Positions 16,843-26,011 are shown, counted from the first letter of the stretch. The stretch: DNA of 64,000 nt from an uncultured Bacteroidales bacterium (GCA_900544535.1 UQVH01000010.1:38046-102045); one strand, 5' to 3'. The notes: a model not told the origin generated them from the sequence alone. A program made the numbers and translations.

Positions 16843-19017
16843 TTATTTGTTAATCGGTTTGATCGAGATTGCATAACCGCCTCCGGCAAGTGCATTGAGT
16901 GTCAGACGCGACTTCGATGTGACGGTCTTGCGTGTGATGGTGTAGCGGTCCTGACCATCGACGGTGTTGGCGTCGGGAGCTTCGGCATAGATCGTGGCCT
17001 CGTATTTGCGGCCCGGATCGAGGAACGAGAGCGATATGGTGCTCTTGCGGTCGGCGGTTCCGGCGGTGGAGCCTACGTACCATTCATCTGAATTCTTGTC
17101 TTTGCGGGCCACGGTCACATAGTCCATCGGTTCGGCTTCGAGATAGACCGAACGTTCCCACTCGACGGGCACGTCCTTGATGAACTGGAAGGCGTCCATG
17201 TGCTTCTCGTAGTGTTCGGGAAGGTCGGCGGCCATCTGGAGCGGGCTGTACATGGTGACATAGAGCGCCAACTGTCCGGGGATGGTCGAGGCGATCTTTG
17301 AATTGTTGCCTGGAGTGAAGGTCGAGAGGTCGAACTCGAAGATGCCGGGGGTGTAGTCCATCGGGCCGCCCTGAAGGCGTGTGAAGGGGAGGATCGAAGT
17401 GTGCCACTTCTCATTGCCGCCCATCGCCTGATATTCGGTGCCGCGGGCGCTCTCGTTGCCGATCAGGTTGGGATAGGTGCGCGCCAGACCGGTGGGACGG
17501 GTGGCTTCGTGAGCGTTGACCATGATCTTGTGGTCGGCTGCCTTCTGCACGGCGTAGAGGTAGTGGTTGTTGAGCCACTGCGAGTAGTGATATTCGCCGC
17601 GCGGGATGATGTTGCCGACATAGCCGCTCTTGACGGCATTGTAGCCGTAGTCGTTCATGAGCTTGTAAGCCTCGTCGAGATGGCGCTCGTAGTTGCGGAC
17701 GGAGGCGGAAGTTTCGTGGTGCATCATCAGACGCACACCCTTCGAGCGGGCATAGTCGGTGAGATATTTGAGGTCGAAATCGGGATAGGGGGTCACGAAG
17801 TCAAACACGTAGTCTTTCGACTGTCCGAACCAGTCTTCCCAGCCTTCGTTCCAACCCTCGACGAGCACCTGGTCGAAGCCGTGGTCGGCGGCAAAGTCGA
17901 TGTAGCGCTTGACTTTGGCAGTGTTGGCGCTGTGGCGGCCGTTGGGGCGGGTCTTGCTGTAATCAGTCTCACCGAGCTTGACGGAATAGACATCGTCGGT
18001 GTAGTTCCAGGAACCTGCGCCGGTGATCATCTCCCACCACACGCCGATATATTTCACGGGCTTGATCCAAGAGGTATCTTCGTAGGCAGTGGGGTCGTTG
18101 AGATTGTAGATCAGTCGCGAGGCGAGGATGTCGCGGGCGTCGTCAACGATCATCACCGAGCGCCAGGGACTCTTGGTCGGGGTCTGCATGTAGCCCTTGC
18201 GGCCCTGCGAATCGGGGGTCAGCCATGAGCGGAAAGTCATGGTGGTGTCGTTGAGGTTGAGGTGCATTGTGGGATAGTCGACCGTGGCGGCTTCGTGGAT
18301 GTTGAGATATACACCGTCGTCGGTCTTGAGCTGGAGCGCGGTCTGCACGCCGGTCGGCGAGAAAGGAGTGGTCGAAGCGTTGTCGGGGTTGATCTTCGAG
18401 GGGAAGAGCGAGCGGATCTCACTCAGGCGCGATTTGGTGTAGTTGTATTCCTGCGTGTCATAGTCGCCGGGAATCCAGTAGGCGGTGTGGTTACCGGTCA
18501 TAGCGAACTCCGTGTCCTCTTCGGAGATGACGAAGTAGTTCAGATTGGGCTGTTCGGGGAATTCATAGCGGAAACCGATGCCGTCGTCATAGGCGCGGAA
18601 ACGCACCGTCATCGTGCGGTCGAAAGCGGGCTGGCGCAGGGTGACGGCCATTTCGTTGTAATGGTCGCGGATTTCGGATTCCTCGCCCCAGACGGGCTGC
18701 CAGGTGGTGTCTACGCTGTCGCGCTCGGTCTTGACCAGTTCGAAGCCGTCTTTGAGCGAGAGGGCGTCGGCCGCGGCCTTCTTGCCCTGATGTTCGAAAC
18801 TGTTGCGGCCTGATTCGCTCACGAGGTCGAAGCCGAGGCCCGACGGGGCTATGATCTGCTTGCCTTTGAAGTCGACAAAGTAGGTCGGGCGTCCGTTACG
18901 GATCTCAAACGTCAGTGCGATGTCGCCGTCGGGCGATTTAAGCACCTCATCAGCCAGTGCCGCACCGGTCGCGGCAACACTCAGGGCGAGTGTGAACAGT
19001 ATGTGTTGTGTCATCAT
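16843..19017 (-). CDS. GH97 glycoside hydrolase (SusB-like alpha-glucosidase)
   Basis: A 724-residue protein with signal peptide (MMTQHILFTLALSVAATGAALA) and the GH97 plan: N-terminal beta-supersandwich, a (beta/alpha)8 barrel from ~270 to 560, and a C-terminal beta domain. Conserved blocks are VEGWNEGWEDW (~390), HHETSASVRNYERHLD (~440) and NESARGTEYQ (~510). Glu at the HHE and NES sites fits the inverting alpha-glucosidase subgroup, not the retaining alpha-galactosidases. Expected in the periplasm, releasing glucose from alpha-glucans. It has its own promoter and is followed after 5 bp by a C10 protease, an unusual partner. Confidence 0.9.
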   Translation of the reverse strand: MMTQHILFTLALSVAATGAALADEVLKSPDGDIALTFEIRNGRPTYFVDFKGKQIIAPSGLGFDLVSESGRNSFEHQGKKAAADALSLKDGFELVKTERDSVDTTWQPVWGEESEIRDHYNEMAVTLRQPAFDRTMTVRFRAYDDGIGFRYEFPEQPNLNYFVISEEDTEFAMTGNHTAYWIPGDYDTQEYNYTKSRLSEIRSLFPSKINPDNASTTPFSPTGVQTALQLKTDDGVYLNIHEAATVDYPTMHLNLNDTTMTFRSWLTPDSQGRKGYMQTPTKSPWRSVMIVDDARDILASRLIYNLNDPTAYEDTSWIKPVKYIGVWWEMITGAGSWNYTDDVYSVKLGETDYSKTRPNGRHSANTAKVKRYIDFAADHGFDQVLVEGWNEGWEDWFGQSKDYVFDFVTPYPDFDLKYLTDYARSKGVRLMMHHETSASVRNYERHLDEAYKLMNDYGYNAVKSGYVGNIIPRGEYHYSQWLNNHYLYAVQKAADHKIMVNAHEATRPTGLARTYPNLIGNESARGTEYQAMGGNEKWHTSILPFTRLQGGPMDYTPGIFEFDLSTFTPGNNSKIASTIPGQLALYVTMYSPLQMAADLPEHYEKHMDAFQFIKDVPVEWERSVYLEAEPMDYVTVARKDKNSDEWYVGSTAGTADRKSTISLSFLDPGRKYEATIYAEAPDANTVDGQDRYTITRKTVTSKSRLTLNALAGGGYAISIKPINK

Positions 19018-19074
19018 TAAAATTTTGAGTAAAAGATAATGTGATAAGTAAGTATGATATTATTGATTATGTTG

Positions 19075-19105
19075 CAAACTTACGAAAATTTCCTCTTTTT
19101 ATCAA
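19075..19105 (-). promoter_or_regulatory. Promoter of the GH97-C10 unit
   Basis: Minus-strand TTG (19103-19105), 20 nt spacer, TAAGTTTG (19075-19082). This gives a leader of roughly 50 nt before the GH97 ATG at 19017. Confidence 0.75.
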
Positions 19106-19200
19106 TTTTTTACCATCACTTTCTCCCTCACCGCCACTTTTTCACACCGAGAAAATGATTTGATATGACTTCTGTTGTTTTTTATCATAGCCCCGACGGT

Positions 19201-20115
19201 TCAGAATATCGACTCGCGGGTGTAGGTTGTGAGGAGTTCGAGGGCTTTCATGCCCATGACTGAATTGCCTTTCTCATTGAGACGCGGACTCCAGGTGGCC
19301 ACGGCATAGCGGCCTGGGTACACGGCAGCGATTCCTCCGCCCACTCCGCTCTTGCCCGGAAGGCCGACAAGGTAGGAATATTCACCGGCATCGTTGTAGA
19401 AGCCGCAGGTCTGCATGATGGCGTTGATTCGCTTGACCTGCGAGTAGGTCAGGCTGACGTTGCCGAAAGAAAACTCCCGGTGACGGTCGGCGAACGGGAG
19501 AAACGCCCGCGCTAACTGGCGGCAGTCCATCTCGACGGAGCATTGCAGGAAGTAGAAATGCAGAACTTCCTCTATGTCGTTGTTGAGATTTCCGTAATAT
19601 TTGAGCATGTTGGCTATGGCGGCGTTGAGATAGCCTGTCGAGCGCTCGGAAGCAGCGACATCGCGGTCGTAGTCAACGGTAGGATCGCCCGACAGACGCC
19701 GGATGAAGTCGAGATAGTCTGCTTCCGGATCGTCGAGTTCCGAAAGAAGCACGTCGGCCACGACTATGGCGCCGGCGTTGATGAATGGATTGCGAGGAAT
19801 ACCGTGGTCCAGTTCGAGCTGTATCAGAGAGTTGAAAGCCGATCCGGAAGGCTCCTTCCCGACTCTCCGCCACAATGCCTCGCCCCTGAACGACAGGGCC
19901 ATGGCGAGGGAGAAGACTTTCGTGACACTCTGGATTGAGAAACGCTCGCCGACATCGCCGAGTTCGGCCTCTTTGCCGTCGGTCGTGAGCAGACAGATGC
20001 CGAAACGGTCGGGATTGACACGCGCAAGCGCAGGAATATAGGAGGCCTGACGGCCGACAGTGCGCAGAGGAGCCACCCCCCCGCCAATCTCCGCTAAGAT
20101 CTGATTATAGTCCAT
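19201..20115 (-). CDS. glsA: Glutaminase A
   Basis: Hydrolyses glutamine to glutamate and ammonia; a serine-dependent beta-lactamase-fold enzyme in the cytoplasm. The catalytic Ser-x-x-Lys is SVTK in FSIQSVTKVFSLA; other family blocks are NPFINAGAI, STGYLNAAIANM and LVGLPGKSGVGGGI. The ATG at 20115 (MDYNQIL) gives 304 residues, the normal size. An ORF extension to 20193 would run through the gene's own promoter and into ruvX. It is divergent from ruvX, with only 58 bp between start codons. Confidence 0.92.
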   Translation of the reverse strand: MDYNQILAEIGGGVAPLRTVGRQASYIPALARVNPDRFGICLLTTDGKEAELGDVGERFSIQSVTKVFSLAMALSFRGEALWRRVGKEPSGSAFNSLIQLELDHGIPRNPFINAGAIVVADVLLSELDDPEADYLDFIRRLSGDPTVDYDRDVAASERSTGYLNAAIANMLKYYGNLNNDIEEVLHFYFLQCSVEMDCRQLARAFLPFADRHREFSFGNVSLTYSQVKRINAIMQTCGFYNDAGEYSYLVGLPGKSGVGGGIAAVYPGRYAVATWSPRLNEKGNSVMGMKALELLTTYTRESIF

Positions 20116-20137
20116 CATGGTTCGCAGATTTGACATG

Positions 20138-20145
20138 CAAATGTA
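20138..20145 (-). promoter_or_regulatory. glsA promoter -7 element (TACATTTG)
   Basis: TAnnTTTG on the minus strand, about 22 bp before the glsA ATG. It lies just 12 bp from the -7 element of the opposite-facing ruvX promoter, so the two polymerase footprints must overlap. Confidence 0.6.
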
Positions 20146-20157
20146 CAATATTTTTCG

Positions 20158-20165
20158 TATCTTTG
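20158..20165 (+). promoter_or_regulatory. ruvX promoter -7 element (TATCTTTG)
   Basis: TAnnTTTG on the plus strand only 8 bp before the ruvX ATG at 20174. With initiation a few nt after the G, the ruvX mRNA should be leaderless or nearly so. Confidence 0.65.
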
Positions 20166-20173
20166 CAGTCATT

Positions 20174-20590
20174 ATGGGACGATTACTTGCCATAGACTAC
20201 GGACGGAAACGCTGCGGACTGGCTGTGACCGATGTGTTGCAGATAGTGGCCACGGCGCTTGACACCGTGCCATCGGCCGAACTTATCCCTTACATCAAGG
20301 CCTATGTGAGCCGCGAGCCGGTCGACGCTATCATCGTCGGGCTGCCCAAGACCCTTTCCGGCGAGCCGTCGGAGTCGATGCGCTATATCACTCCCGCCAT
20401 CAACCGCCTGCGCAAGGAGCTTCCCGACATGGAAATCCGCTTTTTCGACGAACGCTTCACCTCTACCCTCGCCCACCGCGCGATGCTTGACGCGGGTGTC
20501 AAGAAGAGCGACCGACGCGACAAGGGGGCCATCGACCGCATGGCGGCCGTCATCATTCTCAACGGCTATCTCGAATCCTGCCGGATGTGA
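20174..20590 (+). CDS. ruvX: RuvX/YqgF family Holliday-junction resolvase-like nuclease
   Basis: 138 residues, RNase H-like fold. The N-terminal motif LAIDYGRKRCGLAVTD holds the first catalytic Asp; VGLPKTLSGEP, FFDERFTS and the late Asp of KGAIDRMAAVIIL complete the family pattern. YqgF proteins process the 5' end of pre-16S rRNA and RuvX can cut Holliday junctions. The ATG at 20174 was chosen because it begins the conserved core and follows the promoter; the upstream in-frame ATG at 20117 lies before the promoter element. def follows after 41 bp. Confidence 0.92.
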   Translation: MGRLLAIDYGRKRCGLAVTDVLQIVATALDTVPSAELIPYIKAYVSREPVDAIIVGLPKTLSGEPSESMRYITPAINRLRKELPDMEIRFFDERFTSTLAHRAMLDAGVKKSDRRDKGAIDRMAAVIILNGYLESCRM

Positions 20591-20631
20591 ATTGACAATC
20601 CTGAATAATTAAACAACAGATATATAAAGAA

Positions 20632-21195
20632 ATGCGCTTACCTGTCTATCTTTACGGCCACCCGGTGCTACGCAAGATCGCCGCTCCGGTCAGCCGAGAC
20701 TATCCTGAGCTTAAAGAGCTTGTAGAAAATATGTTCACCACCATGTATGCCAGCGATGGCGTCGGACTGGCCGCTCCGCAGATCGGTCGCTCCGACAGGA
20801 TCGTGGTGATCGACGCCGATCCGTTCAAAGACACTTTCCCCGAATGCGCGGGCCGCAAGTTCGTGCTGATCAACCCTGAGATCGAGGTGCTCGACGGCGA
20901 TCCCGTCAGCCGCGGCGAGGGCTGCCTGAGCCTCCCAGGCCTCTCTGAGAATGTCAGCCGCGTCGAAAACATCCGCCTGCGCTGGGTCGACGAGAACTTC
21001 GAACCGCATGAAGAGGTGATCACCGGTTTCCTGGCCCGCATCGTGCAGCATGAGTGCGACCACCTCGAAGGCAAGCTCTACATCGACCATATCTCCATGA
21101 TCCGCAAGCAGCTGATCAAAGGAAAACTCAACAGCATCATCGCCGGAAAGACCCGCTGCGACTATCCCGCGAAATACGCTCCCAAAAAGCGCTGA
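20632..21195 (+). CDS. def: Peptide deformylase
   Basis: Removes the formyl group from the N-terminal methionine of new proteins. All three metal-enzyme motifs are present: GVGLAAPQIG (near residue 43), EGCLSLP (Cys ligand) and QHECDHLEG (two His ligands and catalytic Glu). The length, 187 aa, is usual for Bacteroidales. It lies between ruvX and ettA in the same direction with gaps of 41 and 60 bp, a compact translation-related group. Confidence 0.95.
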   Translation: MRLPVYLYGHPVLRKIAAPVSRDYPELKELVENMFTTMYASDGVGLAAPQIGRSDRIVVIDADPFKDTFPECAGRKFVLINPEIEVLDGDPVSRGEGCLSLPGLSENVSRVENIRLRWVDENFEPHEEVITGFLARIVQHECDHLEGKLYIDHISMIRKQLIKGKLNSIIAGKTRCDYPAKYAPKKR

Positions 21196-21255
21196 CCACT
21201 CCCCCGGCCAGCGTCACGAAACCCTCCGTTCACGCAATCACAACAACCATCAATC

Positions 21256-22941
21256 ATGGCTGACGACAAAAAAGTTATATTCTCGATGGTAGGCGTCTCC
21301 AAGACCTACCCTCCCCAGAAACAGGTGTTGAAAAACATCTACCTCTCATTTTTCTACGGCGCCAAAATCGGCATCATCGGTCTGAACGGCTCCGGAAAAT
21401 CATCGCTGCTGAAAATCATCGCCGGCATCGACAAGAGCTATCAGGGCGAGGTCGTGTTCTCGCCCGGCTACTCCGTGGGCTATCTCGAACAGGACCCGCA
21501 GCTCGACCCCGAAAAGACCGTGATCGAAGTTGTACGCGAAGGTGTGCAGCCTATCATGGACCTCCTCGCCGAGTTCGACAAGGTCAACGAATCTTTCTGC
21601 GACCCCGATGTGCTTGAAGATCCTGACAAGATGGACGCTCTGCTTGCCCGTCAGGCTGAACTTCAGGACAAGCTCGACGCCGCCGACGCATGGAACATCG
21701 ACTCGAAGCTTGAACGTGCCATGGACGCCCTCCAGTGTCCGCCCGACGATCAGAGCGTGACCACCCTCTCCGGTGGCGAGCGCCGCCGCGTGGCCCTCTG
21801 CCGTCTCCTCCTCCAGCAGCCCGACATTCTCCTGCTCGACGAGCCTACCAACCACCTCGACGCCGAGTCGATCGACTGGCTCGAACAGCACCTCCAGCAA
21901 TATCCCGGCACCGTCATCGCCATCACCCACGACCGTTACTTCCTTGACCACGTGGCCGGATGGATTCTCGAACTCGACCGCGGCGAGGGCATTCCTTGGA
22001 AAGGCAACTACTCCTCTTGGCTCGATCAGAAGACCAAGCGCATGGCTCAGGAAGAGAAGCAGGCAAGCAAGCGCCGCAAGACGCTCGAACGCGAGCTTGA
22101 ATGGGTGCGCATGGCTCCGAAAGCCCGTCAGGCAAAGGGCAAGGCCCGTCTGTCGAGCTACGACCGCCTGCTCAACGAGGATCAGAAGGAGAAAGAGGAA
22201 CGTCTCGAAATCTTCATCCCCAACGGTCCGCGTCTCGGCAGCAAGGTGATTGACGTGCAGGGCTTCTCGAAAGCGTTCGGCAAAAAGCAGCTGTTCAAAG
22301 ACCTCACCTTCTCGCTCCCGCAGGGCGGCATTGTCGGTGTGATCGGTCCCAACGGTGCAGGCAAGACCACACTTTTCCGCCTTATCATGGGTCAGGAGAC
22401 GCCCGACGCAGGTACATTCGAGGTCGGCGAGACCGTCAAGATCGCTTATGTCGACCAGACCCACCACGATCTGCTCCCCGAAAAGAGCGTCTATGAGGTC
22501 ATCTCGCAGGGTGTCGAGAGTTTCCGCATGGGAGGCCGCGACGTCAACGCCCGCGCCTACCTCTCGCGCTTCAATTTCACCGGCGCCGATCAGGAAAAGA
22601 AGATCGGAGTGCTCTCCGGCGGCGAACGCAACCGTCTGCATCTCGCGATGGCGCTGAAAGAGGAGGGCAACGTGATCCTGCTCGACGAACCGACCAACGA
22701 CATCGACGTCAACACCCTGCGCGCGCTCGAAGAGGGTCTTGAAGACTTCGCCGGCTGCGCCGTGGTTGTCAGCCACGACCGCTGGTTCCTCGACCGCATC
22801 TGCACCCACATCCTCTCATTCGAGGGCGACGGCAACGTGGTCTTTTACGAAGGCTCCTACTCCGACTACGAAGAGTTCAAGAAAGCCCACAACGACGGCA
22901 AGGAACCCACCCGCCGCCGCTACCGCAAGCTGATGGAATAA
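21256..22941 (+). CDS. ettA: ABC-F translation factor EttA (energy-dependent translational throttle)
   Basis: 561 residues with two ABC domains and no membrane part. Walker A motifs are GLNGSGKSS (~43) and GPNGAGKTT (~362); signatures are LSGGERRRVALCRLL and LSGGERNRLHLAMAL; Walker B segments are LLLDEPTNHLD and ILLDEPTNDID. The sequence between domains (KTLERELEWVRMAPKARQ) is typical of EttA and not of Uup or antibiotic-resistance ABC-F proteins. EttA binds the ribosomal E site and gates the first elongation step according to ATP/ADP level. It is convergent with the nucleoside kinase gene. Confidence 0.93.
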   Translation: MADDKKVIFSMVGVSKTYPPQKQVLKNIYLSFFYGAKIGIIGLNGSGKSSLLKIIAGIDKSYQGEVVFSPGYSVGYLEQDPQLDPEKTVIEVVREGVQPIMDLLAEFDKVNESFCDPDVLEDPDKMDALLARQAELQDKLDAADAWNIDSKLERAMDALQCPPDDQSVTTLSGGERRRVALCRLLLQQPDILLLDEPTNHLDAESIDWLEQHLQQYPGTVIAITHDRYFLDHVAGWILELDRGEGIPWKGNYSSWLDQKTKRMAQEEKQASKRRKTLERELEWVRMAPKARQAKGKARLSSYDRLLNEDQKEKEERLEIFIPNGPRLGSKVIDVQGFSKAFGKKQLFKDLTFSLPQGGIVGVIGPNGAGKTTLFRLIMGQETPDAGTFEVGETVKIAYVDQTHHDLLPEKSVYEVISQGVESFRMGGRDVNARAYLSRFNFTGADQEKKIGVLSGGERNRLHLAMALKEEGNVILLDEPTNDIDVNTLRALEEGLEDFAGCAVVVSHDRWFLDRICTHILSFEGDGNVVFYEGSYSDYEEFKKAHNDGKEPTRRRYRKLME

Positions 22942-22965
22942 AAACATACCTTAATAAAAAAATTT

Positions 22966-23005
22966 CGCCGGCTCCGTATTATCGCACTGATTTACGGGGC
23001 CGGCG
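22966..23005. terminator. Intrinsic terminator between ettA and nucleoside kinase
   Basis: Stem CGCCGGCTCCGTA (22966-22978) pairs with TACGGGGCCGGCG (22993-23005), one wobble. An A-rich run on the left serves as the U-run for the minus-strand gene. The right flank is weaker, so it acts mainly on the kinase transcript. Confidence 0.85.
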
Positions 23006-23030
23006 ATTGTATCTTTGTGGTGTCGTGTTG

Positions 23031-24698
23031 TCAATAGTGGAACGAACTGCCTCCGAGGAATTCGCGCAGCAGGGAGTTAGGCGGAATCATGTTGGAGGGA
23101 ATCGAGGTGAAGTACGACAGGAACTTGCGCAGACGGTGGGCTTCCGCATACTCCGGAAGATCACGGGGCACGTTGCGCAGCACCCGGTCAGCCTCATCGC
23201 GCATCACTCCAAGCTCAAACAGCAGCGAGGAGTTGAACATCGAATCGGCATTTTCCTGATAGGGGAAAATCCACTGCTCCTCGCCGCGGCGCACACTCGG
23301 CCAGCGGCGTATGGTGTCGAGCGCGCTTGTGCCGCGATATTTGTAGTCGCGTATGATGCGGCGCAGCAGGCGGTTGTCGGTCGTCGACACCCAGTTGTGA
23401 TCGTCGATCGCAAGGGTAGTGAGGGCCGAGACATAGATCCGGTATTTCATTTCCGGAGCCACATCGCGAGTCAGTTCCGGATTCAGGCCGTGGATACCCT
23501 CGATCAGCAGTATCGAATGAGAGTCAAGGGCTATGCTCTCCTTGCGGTACTCACGCTCGCCGCGCTCAAAATTGTAGTAGGGCAGTTCGATGCGTTCGCC
23601 GCGGATCAGACGGTTCAGGTGGTCGTTGAACAGTTCCAAGTCGAGGGCGAACAGCGACTCATAATCGAAATCGCCGCTCTCGTCGCGCGGAGTTCGGCTG
23701 CGGTCCACGAAATAGTTGTCGAGCGAAATCATCACCGGGTTCAGCAGATTGGTCAGCAGCTGCACCGCAAGACGTTTGGTGAATGTGGTCTTGCCCGATG
23801 ACGACGGTCCCGCAATCAGGACAACTCGCGCGCCGCCCTCATGGTAGCGTTCGGTGATACGATCGGCAATGGCACCTATATACTTGGTATGCAGCGCCTC
23901 GGCGACGTTGATCATCATCGCCGTCCCGGCACCCGCCACCACCGAGTTGACATCTCCGGCATCGCGTATGCCGATGATGGAATTGAACTTCAGATAGTCG
24001 GTGAACGCGCGGTAGAGTTTCGGCTGAGCCAGAGGAGTGGCCGGATGTGACTCATCAGCAGGATCGGGGCCGAGAAGCAGCAGCCCTTTCTCGTAAGGAA
24101 CGAGATCGAACACCTGCAACATCCCCGTGCGCGGCACAAGGTTGCCGTTGTAGCTGTCGCAGAGACCGTCGAGACGGTAGTAGACCGTATAAAGCTCATG
24201 CAGGCTTTCAAGGAGTTTGACCTTGTCGTCAAGCCCCTGACGACGCATTATCTCGATCACGTCGGGGGTCAGTCGCTCCTTGCGTTCAAAAGGAAGATCC
24301 CTGTCGACAAGGCGCCGCATCTCCTCTTTCAGCGCCGCGGCCACATTGGCGTCAGCATGAACGCCCTCAAGTCGGCAGTAGTAACCGCGCGAAACGGAGT
24401 GGCTGATCACGAGGCGCGCGCCGGGATAGAGCGTCTCCAATGCCCGGTAGAGCATCATGCAGAGCGAGCGGATGTAGCACCGGTGGCCCGACGGCGATTC
24501 GATCGACAGGAATTCCACCTGTTTGGGCATGAACACCGGAAATGCAAGATCTTCGGTCTTGTTGTTGACACGGGCGCAGACCGGGGTGAACGGAATCCGG
24601 TCACGCAGCCGTTCATATATCTGATGCAGCGTCTCCCCGCCGCTGACGGGGACGTATTCGCCGATATTGACGCAATATACTTTCAGTTGGTCGCTCAT
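23031..24698 (-). CDS. Nucleoside (uridine-type) kinase with N-terminal TGS-like and ThrRS-like regions
   Basis: 555 residues. The last ~270 form a phosphoribulokinase/uridine kinase domain: P-loop GPSSSGKTTFTKR (near residue 296), then SLDNYFVDR and LLIEGIHGLNPEL. The first ~60 residues resemble a TGS domain, and the following part resembles the editing-domain region of threonyl-tRNA synthetase (the HSVSRGYYC segment). This architecture is a known Bacteroidota and Clostridia arrangement usually annotated as nucleoside kinase. The substrate is not proven by sequence. Confidence 0.87.
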   Translation of the reverse strand: MSDQLKVYCVNIGEYVPVSGGETLHQIYERLRDRIPFTPVCARVNNKTEDLAFPVFMPKQVEFLSIESPSGHRCYIRSLCMMLYRALETLYPGARLVISHSVSRGYYCRLEGVHADANVAAALKEEMRRLVDRDLPFERKERLTPDVIEIMRRQGLDDKVKLLESLHELYTVYYRLDGLCDSYNGNLVPRTGMLQVFDLVPYEKGLLLLGPDPADESHPATPLAQPKLYRAFTDYLKFNSIIGIRDAGDVNSVVAGAGTAMMINVAEALHTKYIGAIADRITERYHEGGARVVLIAGPSSSGKTTFTKRLAVQLLTNLLNPVMISLDNYFVDRSRTPRDESGDFDYESLFALDLELFNDHLNRLIRGERIELPYYNFERGEREYRKESIALDSHSILLIEGIHGLNPELTRDVAPEMKYRIYVSALTTLAIDDHNWVSTTDNRLLRRIIRDYKYRGTSALDTIRRWPSVRRGEEQWIFPYQENADSMFNSSLLFELGVMRDEADRVLRNVPRDLPEYAEAHRLRKFLSYFTSIPSNMIPPNSLLREFLGGSSFHY

Positions 24699-24739
24699 AG
24701 TTGAATGTGATGATTTTGATGACTGCCGGGAGGCGATAG

Positions 24740-24747
24740 CAAAGATA
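24740..24747 (-). promoter_or_regulatory. Kinase promoter -7 element (TATCTTTG)
   Basis: TAnnTTTG on the minus strand, about 42 bp before the kinase ATG at 24698. I see no good TTG at the -33 distance. Confidence 0.6.
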
Positions 24748-24933
24748 ATATCGTTGCGTGTTAAATTTAATTTATTGTGAGGCCGTCAATGTTAACTTAG
24801 GCTAAAAATCTCGCCTGACGCAAACCATTGTAATTCAGCAACGACAAAAGCCCCGGATTTGTTCAGATTTCCTCCAATTCAAAAAAAATCCTAAAAACTC
24901 GCTTCGAAAACGATTGCCCTTGCAGATTTTTCG

Positions 24934-24941
24934 TAATTTCG
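24934..24941 (+). promoter_or_regulatory. Possible epimerase promoter (-7-like TAATTTCG)
   Basis: One mismatch from TAnnTTTG, 51 bp before the epimerase ATG, with TTG motifs 17 nt upstream. A weak or regulated promoter. Confidence 0.4.
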
Positions 24942-24992
24942 TCTGATTAACCGTTTTGGGAACAAGACCGCTTAAAAACCAAGATCAGAATA

Positions 24993-26003
24993 ATGAAAAT
25001 ATTAGTCACGGGAGCCGCCGGTTTCATCGGAGCGACAACAGTTAAAGAATTGCTGAAACGAGGCCATCAGGTAGTCGGTACGGACAACATCAACTCCTAC
25101 TATGACACCGCACTCAAATATGCCCGTCTCGCCGAAGCCGGTATTTCCCAGGCCGACATCAGGGAAAAGACACCTGTCAGAAGCTCCACGCATCCTGACT
25201 ATTCTTTCGTGAAGATAGATCTGACAGACCGCATCTCGATGGATGCGCTCTTCGAGTCCGAACACTTCGACGCGGTCATCAATCTCGCCGGACAGGCCGG
25301 CGTGCGTTACAGCATCGAAAATCCTTTCGCCTACGTCGAGAGTAACATCCTCGGCTTCCTCAACATCCTTGAAAACTGCCGCCGTCATCCGGTGCGCCAT
25401 CTGATCTACGCAAGTTCAAGCAGCATCTACGGCATGAGCGACCACATCCCCTATGCCGAAGACGACCGCACCGACAGTCCCGTAAGCCTCTATGCCGCCA
25501 CCAAGAAAAGCAACGAACTGATGGCCTACTCTTACAGCCATCTCTACGCCATTCCCGCCACCGGTGTACGCCTGTTCACGGTCTACGGCCCCTGGGGACG
25601 CCCCGATATGGCCCCCTTCCTCTTTCTGCGCTCCATCCTCGACGGAAAACCCATACGCGTGTTCAACCACGGCAACATGATGCGCGATTTCACCTATATC
25701 GACGACATCGTTGACGGTCTTCTGCGCATTCTTGACTGCCCGCCGGCCTCCGCAGTGCCCCATACCGTTTACAACATCGGCCATTCCGAACCCGTGAAAC
25801 TGACCGATTTCATCAGCACCATCGAACGGGTCGCAGGCCGCAAAGCCATCCTCCATATGGAAGAAATGCAGCCCGGCGACGTCTACTGCACCTATGCCGA
25901 CACCTCACGCCTGCAAAACGCCACAGGCTATCACCCGTCAGTCTCAGTCGAAGAAGGCATCACCCGCTTCTACCAATGGTACCGCGATTTCTATAACGTC
26001 TAA
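24993..26003 (+). CDS. NAD-dependent sugar-nucleotide epimerase, UDP-glucuronate 4-epimerase type
   Basis: 336-residue extended SDR protein. The N-terminal Rossmann motif is TGAAGFIG (residues 6-13); the catalytic Ser is in YASSSSIYG and the Tyr-x3-Lys is YAATK. YGPWGRPDMA and RDFTYIDDIVDG are characteristic of UDP-GlcA 4-epimerases, which make UDP-galacturonate for capsule or LPS. No glycan-assembly genes flank it, so it stands as an isolated supply enzyme. Other UDP-hexose epimerase activity remains possible. Confidence 0.85.
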   Translation: MKILVTGAAGFIGATTVKELLKRGHQVVGTDNINSYYDTALKYARLAEAGISQADIREKTPVRSSTHPDYSFVKIDLTDRISMDALFESEHFDAVINLAGQAGVRYSIENPFAYVESNILGFLNILENCRRHPVRHLIYASSSSIYGMSDHIPYAEDDRTDSPVSLYAATKKSNELMAYSYSHLYAIPATGVRLFTVYGPWGRPDMAPFLFLRSILDGKPIRVFNHGNMMRDFTYIDDIVDGLLRILDCPPASAVPHTVYNIGHSEPVKLTDFISTIERVAGRKAILHMEEMQPGDVYCTYADTSRLQNATGYHPSVSVEEGITRFYQWYRDFYNV

Positions 26004-26011
26004 ATTTTTCG

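Larger units (their letters stand above)
24699..24992. other. Divergent intergenic region
   Basis: About 294 bp between the kinase and epimerase starts. It holds a minus-strand -7 element and a near-consensus plus-strand one (both listed separately). The middle is AT-rich with a block around GCCCCGGATTTG; I see no ORF, RNA gene or strong hairpin. Confidence 0.5.

Noticed and set aside
20117..20173. Longer N-terminus for RuvX.
   Set aside because: The added codons include the promoter element TATCTTTG and lie outside the conserved family core.
21400..22809. A 469-codon open frame opposite ettA, and similar long antisense frames opposite bioG-bioC, recJ, GH10 and polA.
   Set aside because: They mirror the codon bias of the well-supported sense genes in GC-rich DNA, show no domain, and have no promoter.
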